The notes below the pieces were generated by a model that was given only the letters and a program-made list of their open reading frames with translations, was not told where the DNA came from and ran no database searches. Positions 37,015 through 49,102 of a stretch of 64,000 bases of DNA are shown one piece after another. Made by a program: the position numbers and the translations under genes. Positions within the stretch are counted from its first letter, which is position 1. Every line of letters begins with the position of its first letter. Source of the stretch: Aestuariivita sp. (GTDB lineage Bacteria; Pseudomonadota; Alphaproteobacteria; Rhodobacterales; Rhodobacteraceae); assembly GCA_026710045.1 (NCBI GenBank), contig JAPORU010000176.1:16832-80831 (forward strand), given 5' to 3'.

Positions 37015-38945
37015 GTGATCTCGATGGTGTCTGTCGCCTTTCTGCTCTACCCTGGGGCGTTTGCCAAGGACATACGTTATATCGGCTCCGTCGAAACCAT
37101 ATCAGGAGATATTTCTGCCGATATGGCTCGCGGAACCGTCTTTCTGGATACCAATCGCAACAGCAGTTTTGACAGCACCGGGATCGGCATCGAAGGTGTG
37201 CTTGTTTCAAACGGACGCGAGATTGTAACAACTCGTGCGGACGGAACTTACAAATTACCAGTCTATGACGACATGAACCTTTTGATCACAAAACCGTCTG
37301 GGTACGCAGCTCTGGTTGATGACATGTTAATACCTCAATTCAATTACATCCATAAAGTCGCCGGTTCACCCGATTTACGCTTTGGCGGAATCGATCCAAC
37401 CGGGCCGATGCCGACAGCCATCAATTTTCCACTGATTAAAGACAATTCAGCACGCATGGCGTTCGAATGCCTGATCTTTGGCGATGCACAGCCCTATTTC
37501 AACATACAGGTCTCCTATGTACGTGAAACCGCAGGCAAGATGCTGGTGGCGCGTGACAACTCCAATACCGAATGCCTTCTATTCGAAGGAGATGTCATGG
37601 GCGACGATCTGTCGCTTTACCCACCCTTTAATAGGATCATTGCGGTGGGTGACACACCACAACATTATTCTATGGGCGGCAATCACGATCTTGACTTCGG
37701 TGCCACAGATGATCAACACTCCTTCGATACGTTCCGTCGGGAATGGGGTCCCGAATACTACTCATTTGACGTTGGTATGTCCATTTCGTGACACTCGACA
37801 ATGTCCGTTATCCATGCAACGGGGTTGACGATCATCCGTTTTGCGACCCGTCGGCCCGTCCAACATGCAATCGCGTCATTCATGATCGTCAACTGGAATG
37901 GTTAGCGAATGACTTGCTCCATGTACCGAAGGACAAGCTGATTGTACTCAGTGCCACGTGCCGTTTCAAACCTTCACAGACAACACCGCCGCTAAACACC
38001 AAGCGGATAATCTTGATACGTTGGTCACGATCTTAGGTAATCGCCCGGTGCTGGGTCTCTCTGGACATACCCACACCACCGAAAATATCCTGACGGGGGA
38101 ATATTATGAGGGTTGGGAACAAAACACCGGCGTTGGACCTGCGCCGTTTCACCAGATCATCACGGGATCCCTGTCGGGATCATGGTGGTCCGGCAGTCTC
38201 AACGACGACCTTGTACCTGGAGCCAATCAACGCATTGGCAGTCCGCGCGGATACTATATCCTGAATTTTGACGAATCCAACTATGTCGAAAGCTAAAAGC
38301 TACAGGTCCTTCACCCACGCCCATGATGAGCAGTTCCATGTCTCATTCAATACGCCTCGATATCACAACTGGGCTAACAAGCCTGCCTCCTTTGTCGAAC
38401 TCTACGAGGACAACCGTAGCTCCATTACTCCACCGGTATCGCTCAATGACATGGGCGATGTGAATATGCTAACCCGAGCTGACCTTCCGGGCAATTCTTG
38501 GGCTGTTGTCAATGTCTGAAATGGCACACAGAACGATACGGTCATGCTGTCAATCAATAGAAATGAGCAATTTGAGGCAACACGCACCCAGTCCGGAACG
38601 GAAGAGGCAAAGCTGCGCTCGATTGAAGCCTCTGATCCTTATGCAATCTTCCGTTAATTCAATGATACGCGACGTACCATCTCCTCGGCCAGCGGCAATA
38701 ATGGTTATGAAATGTTCCAGGGCAACCTCTGGACCGGTACAGCAGGCCCACTCGACAGTTGGCTCTGGACCAATTCATCCCAGCATCTTTGGACGGCCAG
38801 CCTTCCGTCTGACCCGTCCGCCGGCATTCACAGCTTGACGGTAACAGTCACCGATCATCATGGACGGATATTTTCAGACACGATCGCCTTCGAGATCGTC
38901 GAAAACATTCCAGACATGACATGGCAAGAGGGCCTGTGGGATTGA
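37015..38945 (+). pseudogene. Decayed calcineurin-like phosphoesterase (MetallophosN/C type)
   Basis: About 640 codons of an exported metallophosphoesterase broken by three frameshifts and two stops. It starts with a signal-like segment (MVSVAFLLYPGAFAKDIRY) and a MetallophosN-like domain (GTVFLDTNRNSSFD). The GGNHDLDFGA motif is in the first frame. A one-base loss near 37775 moves the frame to VTLDNVRYPCNG; a second near 37954 leads to HVPFQTFTDNTAAKH and the metal motif GLSGHTHTTEN; a third near 38285 leads to FTHAHDEQFHVSFN. In-frame stops are TGA at 38517-38519 (Trp position) and TAA at 38655-38657 (Gln position). The reading ends at 38945 after a C-terminal domain (SLTVTVTDHHGR). The gene is not functional unless the sequence has errors. 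Confidence 0.88.
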
Positions 38946-39429
38946 CAGCTTTACCCGGAGAGCATTCTCGCACAATCACGAACGTGAAAAAGAACCCCGA
39001 ACGGATACTATCGCCGTACGAACCGTACACTCCCAACAGACACCTATACGGATCTAAGGAATGTACCGACGGGTCTGCAACTGCACAGGGAGAGATCTGC
39101 ACGCGTGTTCATTTCCGCTAACAGGACCTGATACCGACGATCAGCATGAATGGACTCCACCGATGTCAATAAATATGCAGAATTCTCTGACATAATTCCC
39201 GACTCAAGATAGCCGTCACCTCAGTGTCAGATGTAATCCAGACAGAGCCAGAGTGAACGAAGTCGACGACCCTTGTTAATTTCCACAAACCTGCTGGCGC
39301 CCTCCCGTTCCCTAGATATTCCAAATGGGAATGCTGCTTGACCGGACAGATAATAACCGCTTATTGGGCTCCACAATTGCGATGAGATACGAAATCGATA
39401 TGCGGGATGCAAAACCGCCCCTCCTGTCC
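38946..39429. other. Gap between the phosphoesterase remnant and the HIT gene
   Basis: About 480 bp with no recognisable frame on either strand. The convergent arrangement means no promoter is required here. Probably further decayed sequence. Confidence 0.35.
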
Positions 39430-39855
39430 TCAGGTGAGAGCGAACCGAATCCTATCCGCCTGAGCGTTTAAAACCTCCCTATCGGCCATTATTCCGGGCG
39501 CACGTAAAGCGACGCCTTCGTGCCGTGGCAATATATGAACATGAAAATGAAAAACCTCTTGTCCACCAACAGCCTCATTAAATTGTTGTACAGTAACCCC
39601 TTGTGCGTCAAAAGCTTTCATAACGGCTCGCGACATCTTGCGGACAGTCAGCATAACCGCCACCAGTTGTGCATCACTGGCGTCCAATAAATTACGACAA
39701 GGTGATTTCGGAATAACCAGACAATGGCCATCTGCACGTGGCATAATGTCCATGAAGCTCAACGTCTCGTCATCCTCGTAAACGCGTATACTCGGTGCCT
39801 CATCACGCAGAATTTTTGCAAAGATATTCTCTGGGTTATATTTATATATTGACAT
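39430..39855 (-). CDS. HIT-family nucleotide hydrolase
   Basis: 141 residues of the histidine triad family, which hydrolyse nucleoside phosphoramidates or similar nucleotides. The active-site HFHVHILPR is near residue 103, after IFAKILRDEAPSIRVYED and FMDIMPRADGHCLVIPK. Complete and of normal length. It lies alone, divergent from ctaD. Confidence 0.93.
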   Translation of the reverse strand: MSIYKYNPENIFAKILRDEAPSIRVYEDDETLSFMDIMPRADGHCLVIPKSPCRNLLDASDAQLVAVMLTVRKMSRAVMKAFDAQGVTVQQFNEAVGGQEVFHFHVHILPRHEGVALRAPGIMADREVLNAQADRIRFALT

Positions 39856-40149
39856 AACTCTCTTTCAGGTTCGGTTCTTCAACGTCCACTTTGTTCCAAC
39901 CGCTTGGCTAGGTCAACCACGTCAGGACTAACATATCAGACATTACAGCCAAAAGGCATACCTATTCCCTTTTCATCGACTGAGGCCTTCCGATTTCTCG
40001 GTAGTCAAAAACCGATACCTTGGTGTGTGTTCGTGATTGAAATCAACCCGAAATAGTGCATTGATACCATGATAGCAAAAGCGTACAAACGCGTTTAACA
40101 CTGTTCAATGAAGAGCCATCACAAACTTGTGAACGTAAGGAAAAGAATT

Positions 40150-41823
40150 ATGGCAGATGCCGCCATTCACGACCACGAACATCACGAACAGCGCAGTTTC
40201 TTTACACGCTGGTTTATGTCGACGAACCATAAAGATATCGGCATCTTATATCTTGTCACTTCGGCCTTGGTTGGCTTTATTTCCGTCGCTTTTACGATCT
40301 ATATGCGCTTGGAACTCATGGACCCGGGCGTACAATACATGTGTCTTGAAGGAGCACGCCTGTTCGCGGACGCCTCGAACGAGTGCACACCCAATGGACA
40401 TCTTTGGAATGTTCTCATCACCGGTCATGGCATTCTGATGATGTTTTTTGTCGTTATTCCGGCTCTCTTCGGTGGCTTTGGAAACTATTTCATGCCTCTA
40501 CAGATCGGTGCTCCCGATATGGCCTTCCCACGTTTAAACAACCTGAGTTTTTGGCTGTATGTCGCTGGAACCTCTCTCGCGGTTGCGTCCGTCCTGAGTC
40601 CAGGAGGGAATGGTCAAACTGGATCCGGTGTGGGCTGGGTCCTTTATCCGCCTCTGTCCACCACGGAAGCCGGATGGTCCATGGATCTTGCCATCTTTGC
40701 CGTGCACGTATCGGGAGCTTCATCCATTTTAGGCGCGATTAACATGATCACCACATTCCTGAATATGCGTGCACCTGGAATGACACTATTTAAGGTACCG
40801 CTGTTTTCATGGTCGATTTTCGTGACCGCATGGCTCATTCTTCTCTCCCTACCGGTATTAGCAGGAGCAATAACGATGCTGCTGATGGACCGAAACTTTG
40901 GTTTTACCTTTTTTGATCCGGCGGGAGGTGGCGATCCAGTACTCTACCAGCATATCTTATGGTTCTTTGGACATCCAGAAGTCTACATCATCATTCTGCC
41001 CGGTTTCGGAATCATTAGTCATGTTATTGCGACTTTTTCCCGCAAACCAATATTTGGCTATCTACCGATGGTCTGGGCTCTCATAAGTATCGGTGCACTT
41101 GGCTTCATTGTTTGGGCACATCACATGTATACGGCGGGCATGAGTTTAAACCAACAAGCCTACTTTATGCTCGCAACAATGGTCATCGCTGTCCCTACAG
41201 GAATAAAGGTCTTTAGCTGGATCGCCACCATGTGGGGTGGCTCCATTGAGTTCAAGACGCCCATGCTCTGGGCTTTCGGTTTCTTGTTCCTATTTACTGT
41301 CGGAGGAGTGACAGGGATAGTCTTGTCACAGGCTGCGGTCGACCGCTACTATCATGATACCTATTATGTTGTGGCTCATTTCCATTATGTCATGAGTCTT
41401 GGTGCAGTCTTCGCCATCTTCGCAGGGATTTACTATTACTTCCCGAAAATAACAGGACGCATGTATCCAGAATGGGCGGGACACCTCCATTTCTGGACGA
41501 TGTTTATCGGTTCCAACTTGACATTCTTTCCCCAACATTTTCTTGGACGACAAGGTATGCCACGTCGATACATTGACTACCCGGAAGCATTCGCTCTTTG
41601 GAATTACTGGTCAACAATCGGGGCATTTTTGGCATTCGCCTCTTTCTTGTTCTTTTTTGTCATCATTTTCTATGCCTTACGCTATGGAAAACCTGCGACA
41701 AAAAACAACCCGTGGAACGAGTATGCTGATACGCTCGAATGGACGGTGCCTTCTCCACCACCGGAGCATACGTTTGAGCAGCTACCCAAACCAGAGGACT
41801 GGGACAAAAAATATGCACATTAG
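40150..41823 (+). CDS. ctaD: Cytochrome c oxidase subunit I (aa3-type, A family)
   Basis: Catalytic subunit of the terminal oxidase, binding heme a, heme a3 and CuB in the inner membrane. 557 residues from ATG 40150, chosen for AAGGA upstream and the usual short His-rich N-terminus before [12 protein letters not shown]-channel residues ([11 protein letters not shown]), the Glu of FGHPEVY with the cross-linked Tyr, the [11 protein letters not shown]uB histidines, the K-channel Lys of GIKVFSW and the heme ligands in [18 protein letters not shown] are all present. Subunits II and III are not nearby, so this is a stand-alone copy, as also known in Paracoccus. Confidence 0.97.
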   Translation: MADAAIHDHEHHEQRSFFTRWFMSTNHKDIGILYLVTSALVGFISVAFTIYMRLELMDPGVQYMCLEGARLFADASNECTPNGHLWNVLITGHGILMMFFVVIPALFGGFGNYFMPLQIGAPDMAFPRLNNLSFWLYVAGTSLAVASVLSPGGNGQTGSGVGWVLYPPLSTTEAGWSMDLAIFAVHVSGASSILGAINMITTFLNMRAPGMTLFKVPLFSWSIFVTAWLILLSLPVLAGAITMLLMDRNFGFTFFDPAGGGDPVLYQHILWFFGHPEVYIIILPGFGIISHVIATFSRKPIFGYLPMVWALISIGALGFIVWAHHMYTAGMSLNQQAYFMLATMVIAVPTGIKVFSWIATMWGGSIEFKTPMLWAFGFLFLFTVGGVTGIVLSQAAVDRYYHDTYYVVAHFHYVMSLGAVFAIFAGIYYYFPKITGRMYPEWAGHLHFWTMFIGSNLTFFPQHFLGRQGMPRRYIDYPEAFALWNYWSTIGAFLAFASFLFFFVIIFYALRYGKPATKNNPWNEYADTLEWTVPSPPPEHTFEQLPKPEDWDKKYAH

Positions 41824-42030
41824 ATCGCATTTAATCAGAAGGCGATTGGCAAAATTCCGTAAGTCCACACTGGACCAAAAACACAGTTTGTGCAAAATAC
41901 ATATGCGTTGCATAAAGCGGGAAACGACCAATTAATGCACATACGAAACCAAGTACTTCAATGCAGTCTTCCAAACGTATCGACTCGAAAACCGAATGTA
42001 TCTTGGTGACGTCGTTTCTCAGGAACACTT

Positions 42031-42549
42031 ATGCCCTATTCATGGACCGTATCGCCAATAAATCCTGCTTTTAATGAACTTCACCTTTGGCCACATCAAT
42101 CCTTGACGCCCAAAGGATTCGCAGCATTTATCCAAATCACCTTCTGCTTCGCTCTCATTCCCTTGGTTCCACTGCTGGGCTCACCTATTTTTTGGAGCTT
42201 TCTTCCATTCTTGATAGCCATGATCGCAGCTATTTGGATTGCGTTAAGACATTCGAACCGAAATTTTCAAATCGTGGAAGTTCTTACACTTTCACCACAC
42301 AAGGCACGTCTTCGACGTCAAAATCCATCAGGTGAAATCCAGGAGTGGACGTGTAACCGATACTGGGTTCGCACAAACATGCATAAGACCCGTGGACCGG
42401 TCCCACATTATATCACACTCACAGGCAATGGACGTGAAGTTGAAATCGGAACATTCCTTTCCGAGGAAGAACGCCTGAGACTTTACGAAGAACTCACGCG
42501 AACGCTTGCACCACCAAACCAACTTAAGTTGCGCAGAGACGATTCTTGA
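42031..42549 (+). CDS. DUF2244 membrane protein
   Basis: 172 residues with two adjacent transmembrane segments near residues 30-75 (for example AAFIQITFCFALIPLVPLLG and FLPFLIAMIAAIWIAL) and a cytoplasmic C-terminus containing RLRRQNPSGEIQEW and GREVEIGTFLSEEER, characteristic of the DUF2244 family. It follows ctaD on the same strand after 200 bp, which suggests a link to the oxidase. Function unknown. Its 3' end overlaps GatB/YqeY tail-to-tail by 26 bp. Confidence 0.85.
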   Translation: MPYSWTVSPINPAFNELHLWPHQSLTPKGFAAFIQITFCFALIPLVPLLGSPIFWSFLPFLIAMIAAIWIALRHSNRNFQIVEVLTLSPHKARLRRQNPSGEIQEWTCNRYWVRTNMHKTRGPVPHYITLTGNGREVEIGTFLSEEERLRLYEELTRTLAPPNQLKLRRDDS

Positions 42550-42988
42550 CCTTCGGTCCCACTTGCGCAAAGTTCATTTGACCCGCGTGATTCGCCTTCA
42601 ACATTCCCATTATACGCCCCATATCTCGAATCGACACAGCACCAACGGTCGCAATGGCGGAGTCAATCGCAGCTTCAACTTCGGTATCCGTCAACTGACG
42701 TGGCATAAAATCTTCAATACATTTTTTTTCAAGACGTTCACGTTCGGCCAAATCGAGACGACCGCCTTCCTCATATATCCGGGCACTTTCCGAACATTGC
42801 TTGGCCATGCGACCAAGAATGAGGAGAATATCTGCATCTGATAGATATACGTTCTCACCTTTGCCACGCATTTCAATCTCTTTGTCGGTAATTGCAGCAT
42901 TGATAAGCCTTAAGGTCGCAAGCCGGTCAGTCTCCTGGTCAATCATTGCCTGTTTCAAGGCATCTCTGACTTTTGCACTTATTGCCAT
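42524..42988 (-). CDS. GatB/YqeY domain protein
   Basis: 154 residues from ATG 42986-42988, the family start (AISAKVRDALKQAMIDQ). The sequence TLRLINAAITDKEIEMRGKG and the C-terminal DMGRIMGMLKANHAGQMNFA are standard. Members resemble the tail of the amidotransferase GatB and may bind tRNA; the role is not settled. In many alphaproteobacteria this gene lies between carA (divergent) and dnaG. Here carA is indeed divergent next door, but dnaG is 39 kb away. Confidence 0.93.
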   Translation of the reverse strand: MAISAKVRDALKQAMIDQETDRLATLRLINAAITDKEIEMRGKGENVYLSDADILLILGRMAKQCSESARIYEEGGRLDLAERERLEKKCIEDFMPRQLTDTEVEAAIDSAIATVGAVSIRDMGRIMGMLKANHAGQMNFAQVGPKVKNRLCAT

Positions 42989-43153
42989 CTGATGGGACCT
43001 ACTCCATAATTCGACGAACAAGAGATACTTAAGTGTGCTTGACAATTCAACAAGAGTATTTCGAAAACCCGTTAGATGTTCGATGTCGAATCTTGAATAA
43101 CATCCACTGGTTATGTAATTTCACGCAACTTCATTGATCGGATCTTCATATCG

Positions 43154-44317
43154 ATGGCTTCATTGATGCGTAACAAACCAACCGCTTGTCTCGTGCTTGC
43201 AGACGGCACTTTTTTCTACGGACACGGTTTTGGCGCAGCCGGAACAACCATTGCAGAACTCTGTTTCAACACAGCCATGACAGGCTATCAAGAGATCATG
43301 ACAGATCCATCCTACGCCGGGCAGATCATTACATTCACCTTCCCTCACATTGGAAATGTCGGCGTAAACTCAGAGGACAACGAAACGACCAACCCTGTAG
43401 CCGCCGGCATGGTCGTAAAGTGGAATCCAACCGAACCATCCAATTGGCGTGCGACAGAATCGCTCAATAATTGGCTATCCCGTCGAGATCGAATCGCTAT
43501 CGGTGGCATTGATACACGTCGGCTCACCCGTGTCATTCGACATCAAGGAGCTCCGCACGTCGCTTTAGAACATCGCCCTGATGGTGATTTTGATATTCTT
43601 GGATTAGTCGAAGCTGCAAAGCAATTTAATGGCTTGAAAGGTGTGGATCTTGCCCGGGAAGTAACGTGCGCTCATTCTTATGTTTGGAACAAAAAACTAT
43701 GGTCGTGGCCCAACACGAACGAGATAAAAACCACGACACAATTCAATGTTGTAGCCATAGATTACGGAATTAAACGAAACATTCTCCGTTGCTTGGTGAA
43801 CTCGGGTTGTAAGACGACGATTTTGCCCGCAACATCTTCGACTGAAGACGTACTCGCTCATAAGCCAGATGGATTATTCCTATCCAATGGTCCGGGAGAT
43901 CCAGCTGCAACGGCACAGTATGCAGCGCCAATGATTCAAGGCGTAATGGAAAAAACAGACATTCCTATTTTTGGAATTTGCCTTGGGCACCAGATATTGG
44001 CATTGGCCCTCGGCGCAAAGACCGTTAAGATGAATCACGGCCATCACGGAGCCAATCACCCCGTAAAAGACCTCAATTCCGGACAGGTCAAAATTACATC
44101 AATGAACCACGGCTTTGCGGTCGATTCTCAAACGCTTCCAGATGGCGTAATCGAAACACATCGGTCTCTTTTTGACGGATCAAACTGTGGGATCCGAACA
44201 ACAGATCGACCGATTTTTTCGGTCCAGTACCATCCGGAAGCATCGCCTGGACCCCAGGACAATTATACGCTGTTTGAACAATTTTGTGACGCAATGCAAA
44301 AACAACACAATCCGTAA
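43154..44317 (+). CDS. carA: Carbamoyl-phosphate synthase small subunit CarA
   Basis: Glutamine amidotransferase subunit feeding ammonia to CarB for pyrimidine and arginine synthesis. 387 residues: N-terminal small domain (FGAAGTTIAELCFNTAMTGY), class I amidotransferase domain with the catalytic Cys in IFGICLGHQILALALGA and the His/Glu in VQYHPEASPGP. Full length. carB is not downstream; a P450 gene on the other strand follows. Confidence 0.97.
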   Translation: MASLMRNKPTACLVLADGTFFYGHGFGAAGTTIAELCFNTAMTGYQEIMTDPSYAGQIITFTFPHIGNVGVNSEDNETTNPVAAGMVVKWNPTEPSNWRATESLNNWLSRRDRIAIGGIDTRRLTRVIRHQGAPHVALEHRPDGDFDILGLVEAAKQFNGLKGVDLAREVTCAHSYVWNKKLWSWPNTNEIKTTTQFNVVAIDYGIKRNILRCLVNSGCKTTILPATSSTEDVLAHKPDGLFLSNGPGDPAATAQYAAPMIQGVMEKTDIPIFGICLGHQILALALGAKTVKMNHGHHGANHPVKDLNSGQVKITSMNHGFAVDSQTLPDGVIETHRSLFDGSNCGIRTTDRPIFSVQYHPEASPGPQDNYTLFEQFCDAMQKQHNP

Positions 44318-44363
44318 CGAATAAGCACTGCATTCATCAACATTGTCTCAAGGAACCCGAATA

Positions 44364-44501
44364 ATGACGCACTGTATACTTGTAGAAGTCAAAAAGAACC
44401 TCGCCAGAGCTACGACAACCGACTCACTTCCGACACACGCGCTCATGAAAGCGATTCAGGTCCACATTACGTTGCAGCATTGCCACAACCTTACAGACTA
44501 A
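44364..44501 (+). CDS. Possible 45-residue ORF after carA
   Basis: ATG at 44364 with AAGGAA nine bases upstream, reading MTHCILVEVKKNLARATTT and ending NLTD. It is close behind carA on the same strand. No family is recognised and composition is unremarkable. It could be a small gene or chance. Confidence 0.2.
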   Translation: MTHCILVEVKKNLARATTTDSLPTHALMKAIQVHITLQHCHNLTD

Positions 44502-44529
44502 CAGTACGTTCCATACTTCCAGACACTCT

Positions 44530-45960
44530 CTATTCCATCGCTTGTGGCCGCCGCCTTATCATGACGGGTAGATTCACCGGCATCATCGTAAAAGCAAGCC
44601 TCTCCACCACATCATCAAGACTGCGCACAGGTTCAATTACAAAGTTTCGGCACAGCATGGCAAGAACAGACCTAATTTCAAGTAACGCGAGAACACGACC
44701 AGGACAAATGCGAGGTCCGTTGCCGAATGGCACAAAGGCCCGCCGATCATGAGAAAATCCCGTATCTTGAGTCGAAGTAAGCCAACGATCTGGATCAAAC
44801 AATTTACCATGACCAAAGTTCTCATCTTGCATGGCTATCTTACGCGTCAGCAACATAACTTGAGTGCCTGTGGGTATCGCGCACCCGAGAATGTTGACAT
44901 CTGACATCGTTTGAACAACATGAAGAGGCGCAACGGGTTTTAGCCGCATTGTTTCACTGCAACATGCATCAACGAACGGCAGATTTGTCGTCTGTTCCAT
45001 ACGGACCAAAATCGGTTCGGGCGAAAGAACAGCATCGACTTCCTGCTGAGCACGCTTGAAGTGATGCGGATATTTCAACAAAAAATAGATGATCCAAGCG
45101 AGACTATTTGCTGTTGTGTCTTCTCCAGCAAGCAGCAGGTTTCCAACATTGGCGAAAATCTCAGTATCCGAAATGCCTGAATCTTCGACTTTCGACGCTG
45201 TTATGATGGCTTCCAGAAAATTTTCCGGATCATCAAAACGTCCGGGTTCCGCCTTCATTCGTTCACGCGTCAAATTTATCAAATTTCGAATTTCATCTTC
45301 GATAACAGCGAGTGACTTCATGAATGCTCGATCGGACGGCAGCTTAATATGACGCCACCAGGGAAACACCGCATACATTCGTGTATGGACAACCGGAAAT
45401 ACTTGATCGAGGTGACGTTGAATAACGGGACCGGACGTCTCAAGCGTATTGGCATCAACCCCGAACGCAAATTGCATCGTTACGTCAACCGTAAATCGCA
45501 TAAGGTCACGGCAGATATCGACCTCTTCAGATGCATCCGCCGCGCGCTCCCAACGTTTTTGCAACCGTGCCACGATCACAGCTAATTTCGGAAAAAAGCT
45601 TCTCAAATTCTGACGATCAAACGCTGAAACAACCAACTTCCGCTGTTGCCGCCACCCATCGCCCTCAGAACTAAACACGCCATTCAAGTTCATCTCTTTG
45701 GCAACAGACTCAAGTGCCGACGTCCGTCTATAGGTACCGGGCCTTTGAAAGAGGATATTCTGAATTTCAGATCGATCCGAAATAACGACAATGCGGTGGG
45801 GGCCAATACGAAATTGAAAAATTTTCCCGTATTGCTCAGCCCAATCCTCTAAAATAAGATGAAGTCGGTTTAACCGAATACGGTGCAAATGACCAACAAT
45901 TGGCAGTCCTCGCGGCCCCGGGAGACTATCCGATGCTTTTGGTGATCTGGGATCGGGCAT
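44530..45960 (-). CDS. Cytochrome P450 (476 residues, eukaryote-like class)
   Basis: Heme monooxygenase. The proline-rich start LPGPRGLPIVGHLHRI resembles microsomal P450s but lacks a membrane anchor. I-helix AGEDTTANSLAW, ExxR motif in CSETMRLKPVAPLH, and the heme loop PFGNGPRICPGRVLALLEI are all intact. Substrate unknown. No ferredoxin or reductase gene is next to it, so electrons must come from elsewhere. Differs strongly from the second P450 at 53948. Confidence 0.93.
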   Translation of the reverse strand: MPDPRSPKASDSLPGPRGLPIVGHLHRIRLNRLHLILEDWAEQYGKIFQFRIGPHRIVVISDRSEIQNILFQRPGTYRRTSALESVAKEMNLNGVFSSEGDGWRQQRKLVVSAFDRQNLRSFFPKLAVIVARLQKRWERAADASEEVDICRDLMRFTVDVTMQFAFGVDANTLETSGPVIQRHLDQVFPVVHTRMYAVFPWWRHIKLPSDRAFMKSLAVIEDEIRNLINLTRERMKAEPGRFDDPENFLEAIITASKVEDSGISDTEIFANVGNLLLAGEDTTANSLAWIIYFLLKYPHHFKRAQQEVDAVLSPEPILVRMEQTTNLPFVDACCSETMRLKPVAPLHVVQTMSDVNILGCAIPTGTQVMLLTRKIAMQDENFGHGKLFDPDRWLTSTQDTGFSHDRRAFVPFGNGPRICPGRVLALLEIRSVLAMLCRNFVIEPVRSLDDVVERLAFTMMPVNLPVMIRRRPQAME

Positions 45961-46306
45961 AATTTGCTAACAAATCCTGGAGTCACAACTCTCAAGTGCA
46001 GATCTGCTCATAATGTCGATCACCCAATAATTCGTTCTCTGGTCATACGCCTATGGAACAGAGTGTCAGCCATAAGAGATCTTTTCTACCCAAGATACTC
46101 GAATGGAAACCACACAAGCATTTTATGCCTATCATATCCTAATGTTATGAACCCTTCCTTACAACTACTCAATCACTTAAAATCGATAACATTCGCACTA
46201 CATTTACTGTCATAGAACGAGAACGGTCCCATCACGATTTGGTTTGATGACAGGACTTTTTTCAAGATAGACTGATATCACATATCCAGGCTAGAGAGAC
46301 ACGATC
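45961..46306. other. Divergent promoter region, P450 and UbiH-family gene
   Basis: About 345 bp between two divergent starts. A purine-rich GCTAGAGAGACACGATC precedes the plus-strand ATG. No operator palindrome could be placed with confidence and no gene is seen. Confidence 0.35.
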
Positions 46307-47497
46307 ATGCACTCATCGTGCGATATATTCATTGCGGGTGGAGGCATAGGCGGCTTAACGGCGGCCGTGGCCTTCGGCTCCGCAGGCTTTAAAGTCATTT
46401 GCGTAGATCCAGTACCGCTCGATCAGGAGTACGATCACTTGGATGTACGTACGACTGCAATCCTGCAACCTGCCCATAAATTTTTAAAAACAATTGACGT
46501 ATGGGACCGTTTGGCACCGCATTCATCCGCGCTCAACACACTGCGCATTATTGATATTGGAAGCGGACAAGGCAATTCACGAACAACGCAGGACTTCCAT
46601 TCATCTGATATTTCTGAAGAATCTTTTGGTTGGAACATACCAAACTGGCACCTAAAGCATGTATTATCATCGCACGTTGACGAACTGGAAAACGTAGAAT
46701 TCTGGAAAGGCCTGAAAGCAAGAGACTTGTTTTCACGGCAAAATGAAGCACACGTCACATTGAATAACGACCGACATGTGATTGCACGCCTGGTCCTGGC
46801 ATGCGACGGTCGAAATTCACCCATACGATATGCAGCGGGAATACCCGTAAAGACATGGCGTTACGGTCAAAAGGCATTGGCATTTGCCGTGACCCATCCG
46901 ATCCCACACAATAATATATCGACCGAAATTCACCGCACAGGAGGTCCTTTCACGTTCGTTCCACTACCCGATCACAACAACACACCACGCTCTGCAGTCG
47001 TCTGGATGGAGGACGGTCCAAAAGCAAATCAGTTCTTTTCCATGAATGAGATCAACTTTGAAGAAGCAATATCGGAGCGTTCATGTTACATATATGGACC
47101 GCTCACTCTTTCATCCCGTCGAACGATTTGGCCGATCATTAGCCAATACGCCACCCGTATAACGGGAGAGCGACTCGCTTTGATGGCCGAAGCGGCCCAT
47201 GTCGTTCCACCGATTGGTGCTCAAGGGTTAAACATATCGTTCTCAGATATTCGCGCTTTATGGAATCTTGCAATTCAACAACCCGATTCATTGGGGAGTA
47301 GTCAGATGTTAGCCGCTTATCACTGCAAGCGGTTTAACGACATTCGCTTACGCGTCGGAGGAATAGATCTCCTCAATCGGATTTCTAAATCGAGGACCAA
47401 GCCCTTCCGAGACGCACGAGCAACCGGGTTATCCTTGCTTCATGCGTCAAGGCCCGTTCGACAAACACTCATGAAAGCGATGTTGGGTACAACATAA
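46307..47497 (+). CDS. UbiH/UbiF-family FAD-dependent hydroxylase
   Basis: 396 residues. FAD-binding IFIAGGGIGGLTAAVAFGSA at residues 7-26, the substrate-domain RTTAILQPAHKFL near residue 50, the DG motif VLACDGRNSPIRYA, and the second FAD motif ALMAEAAHVVPPIGAQGLN. These are marks of aromatic-ring hydroxylases acting in ubiquinone synthesis, the likely role here. Ubiquinone hydroxylation position cannot be told by eye, so no symbol is given. Confidence 0.88.
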   Translation: MHSSCDIFIAGGGIGGLTAAVAFGSAGFKVICVDPVPLDQEYDHLDVRTTAILQPAHKFLKTIDVWDRLAPHSSALNTLRIIDIGSGQGNSRTTQDFHSSDISEESFGWNIPNWHLKHVLSSHVDELENVEFWKGLKARDLFSRQNEAHVTLNNDRHVIARLVLACDGRNSPIRYAAGIPVKTWRYGQKALAFAVTHPIPHNNISTEIHRTGGPFTFVPLPDHNNTPRSAVVWMEDGPKANQFFSMNEINFEEAISERSCYIYGPLTLSSRRTIWPIISQYATRITGERLALMAEAAHVVPPIGAQGLNISFSDIRALWNLAIQQPDSLGSSQMLAAYHCKRFNDIRLRVGGIDLLNRISKSRTKPFRDARATGLSLLHASRPVRQTLMKAMLGTT

Positions 47498-49030
<1,533 letters not shown>

Positions 49031-49102
49031 GATTTCTCGACTCTCAAGACGCTCGCTTCATCATATATACAATTCCTTAAACTTAAGGCATTCATCGTTA
49101 AA

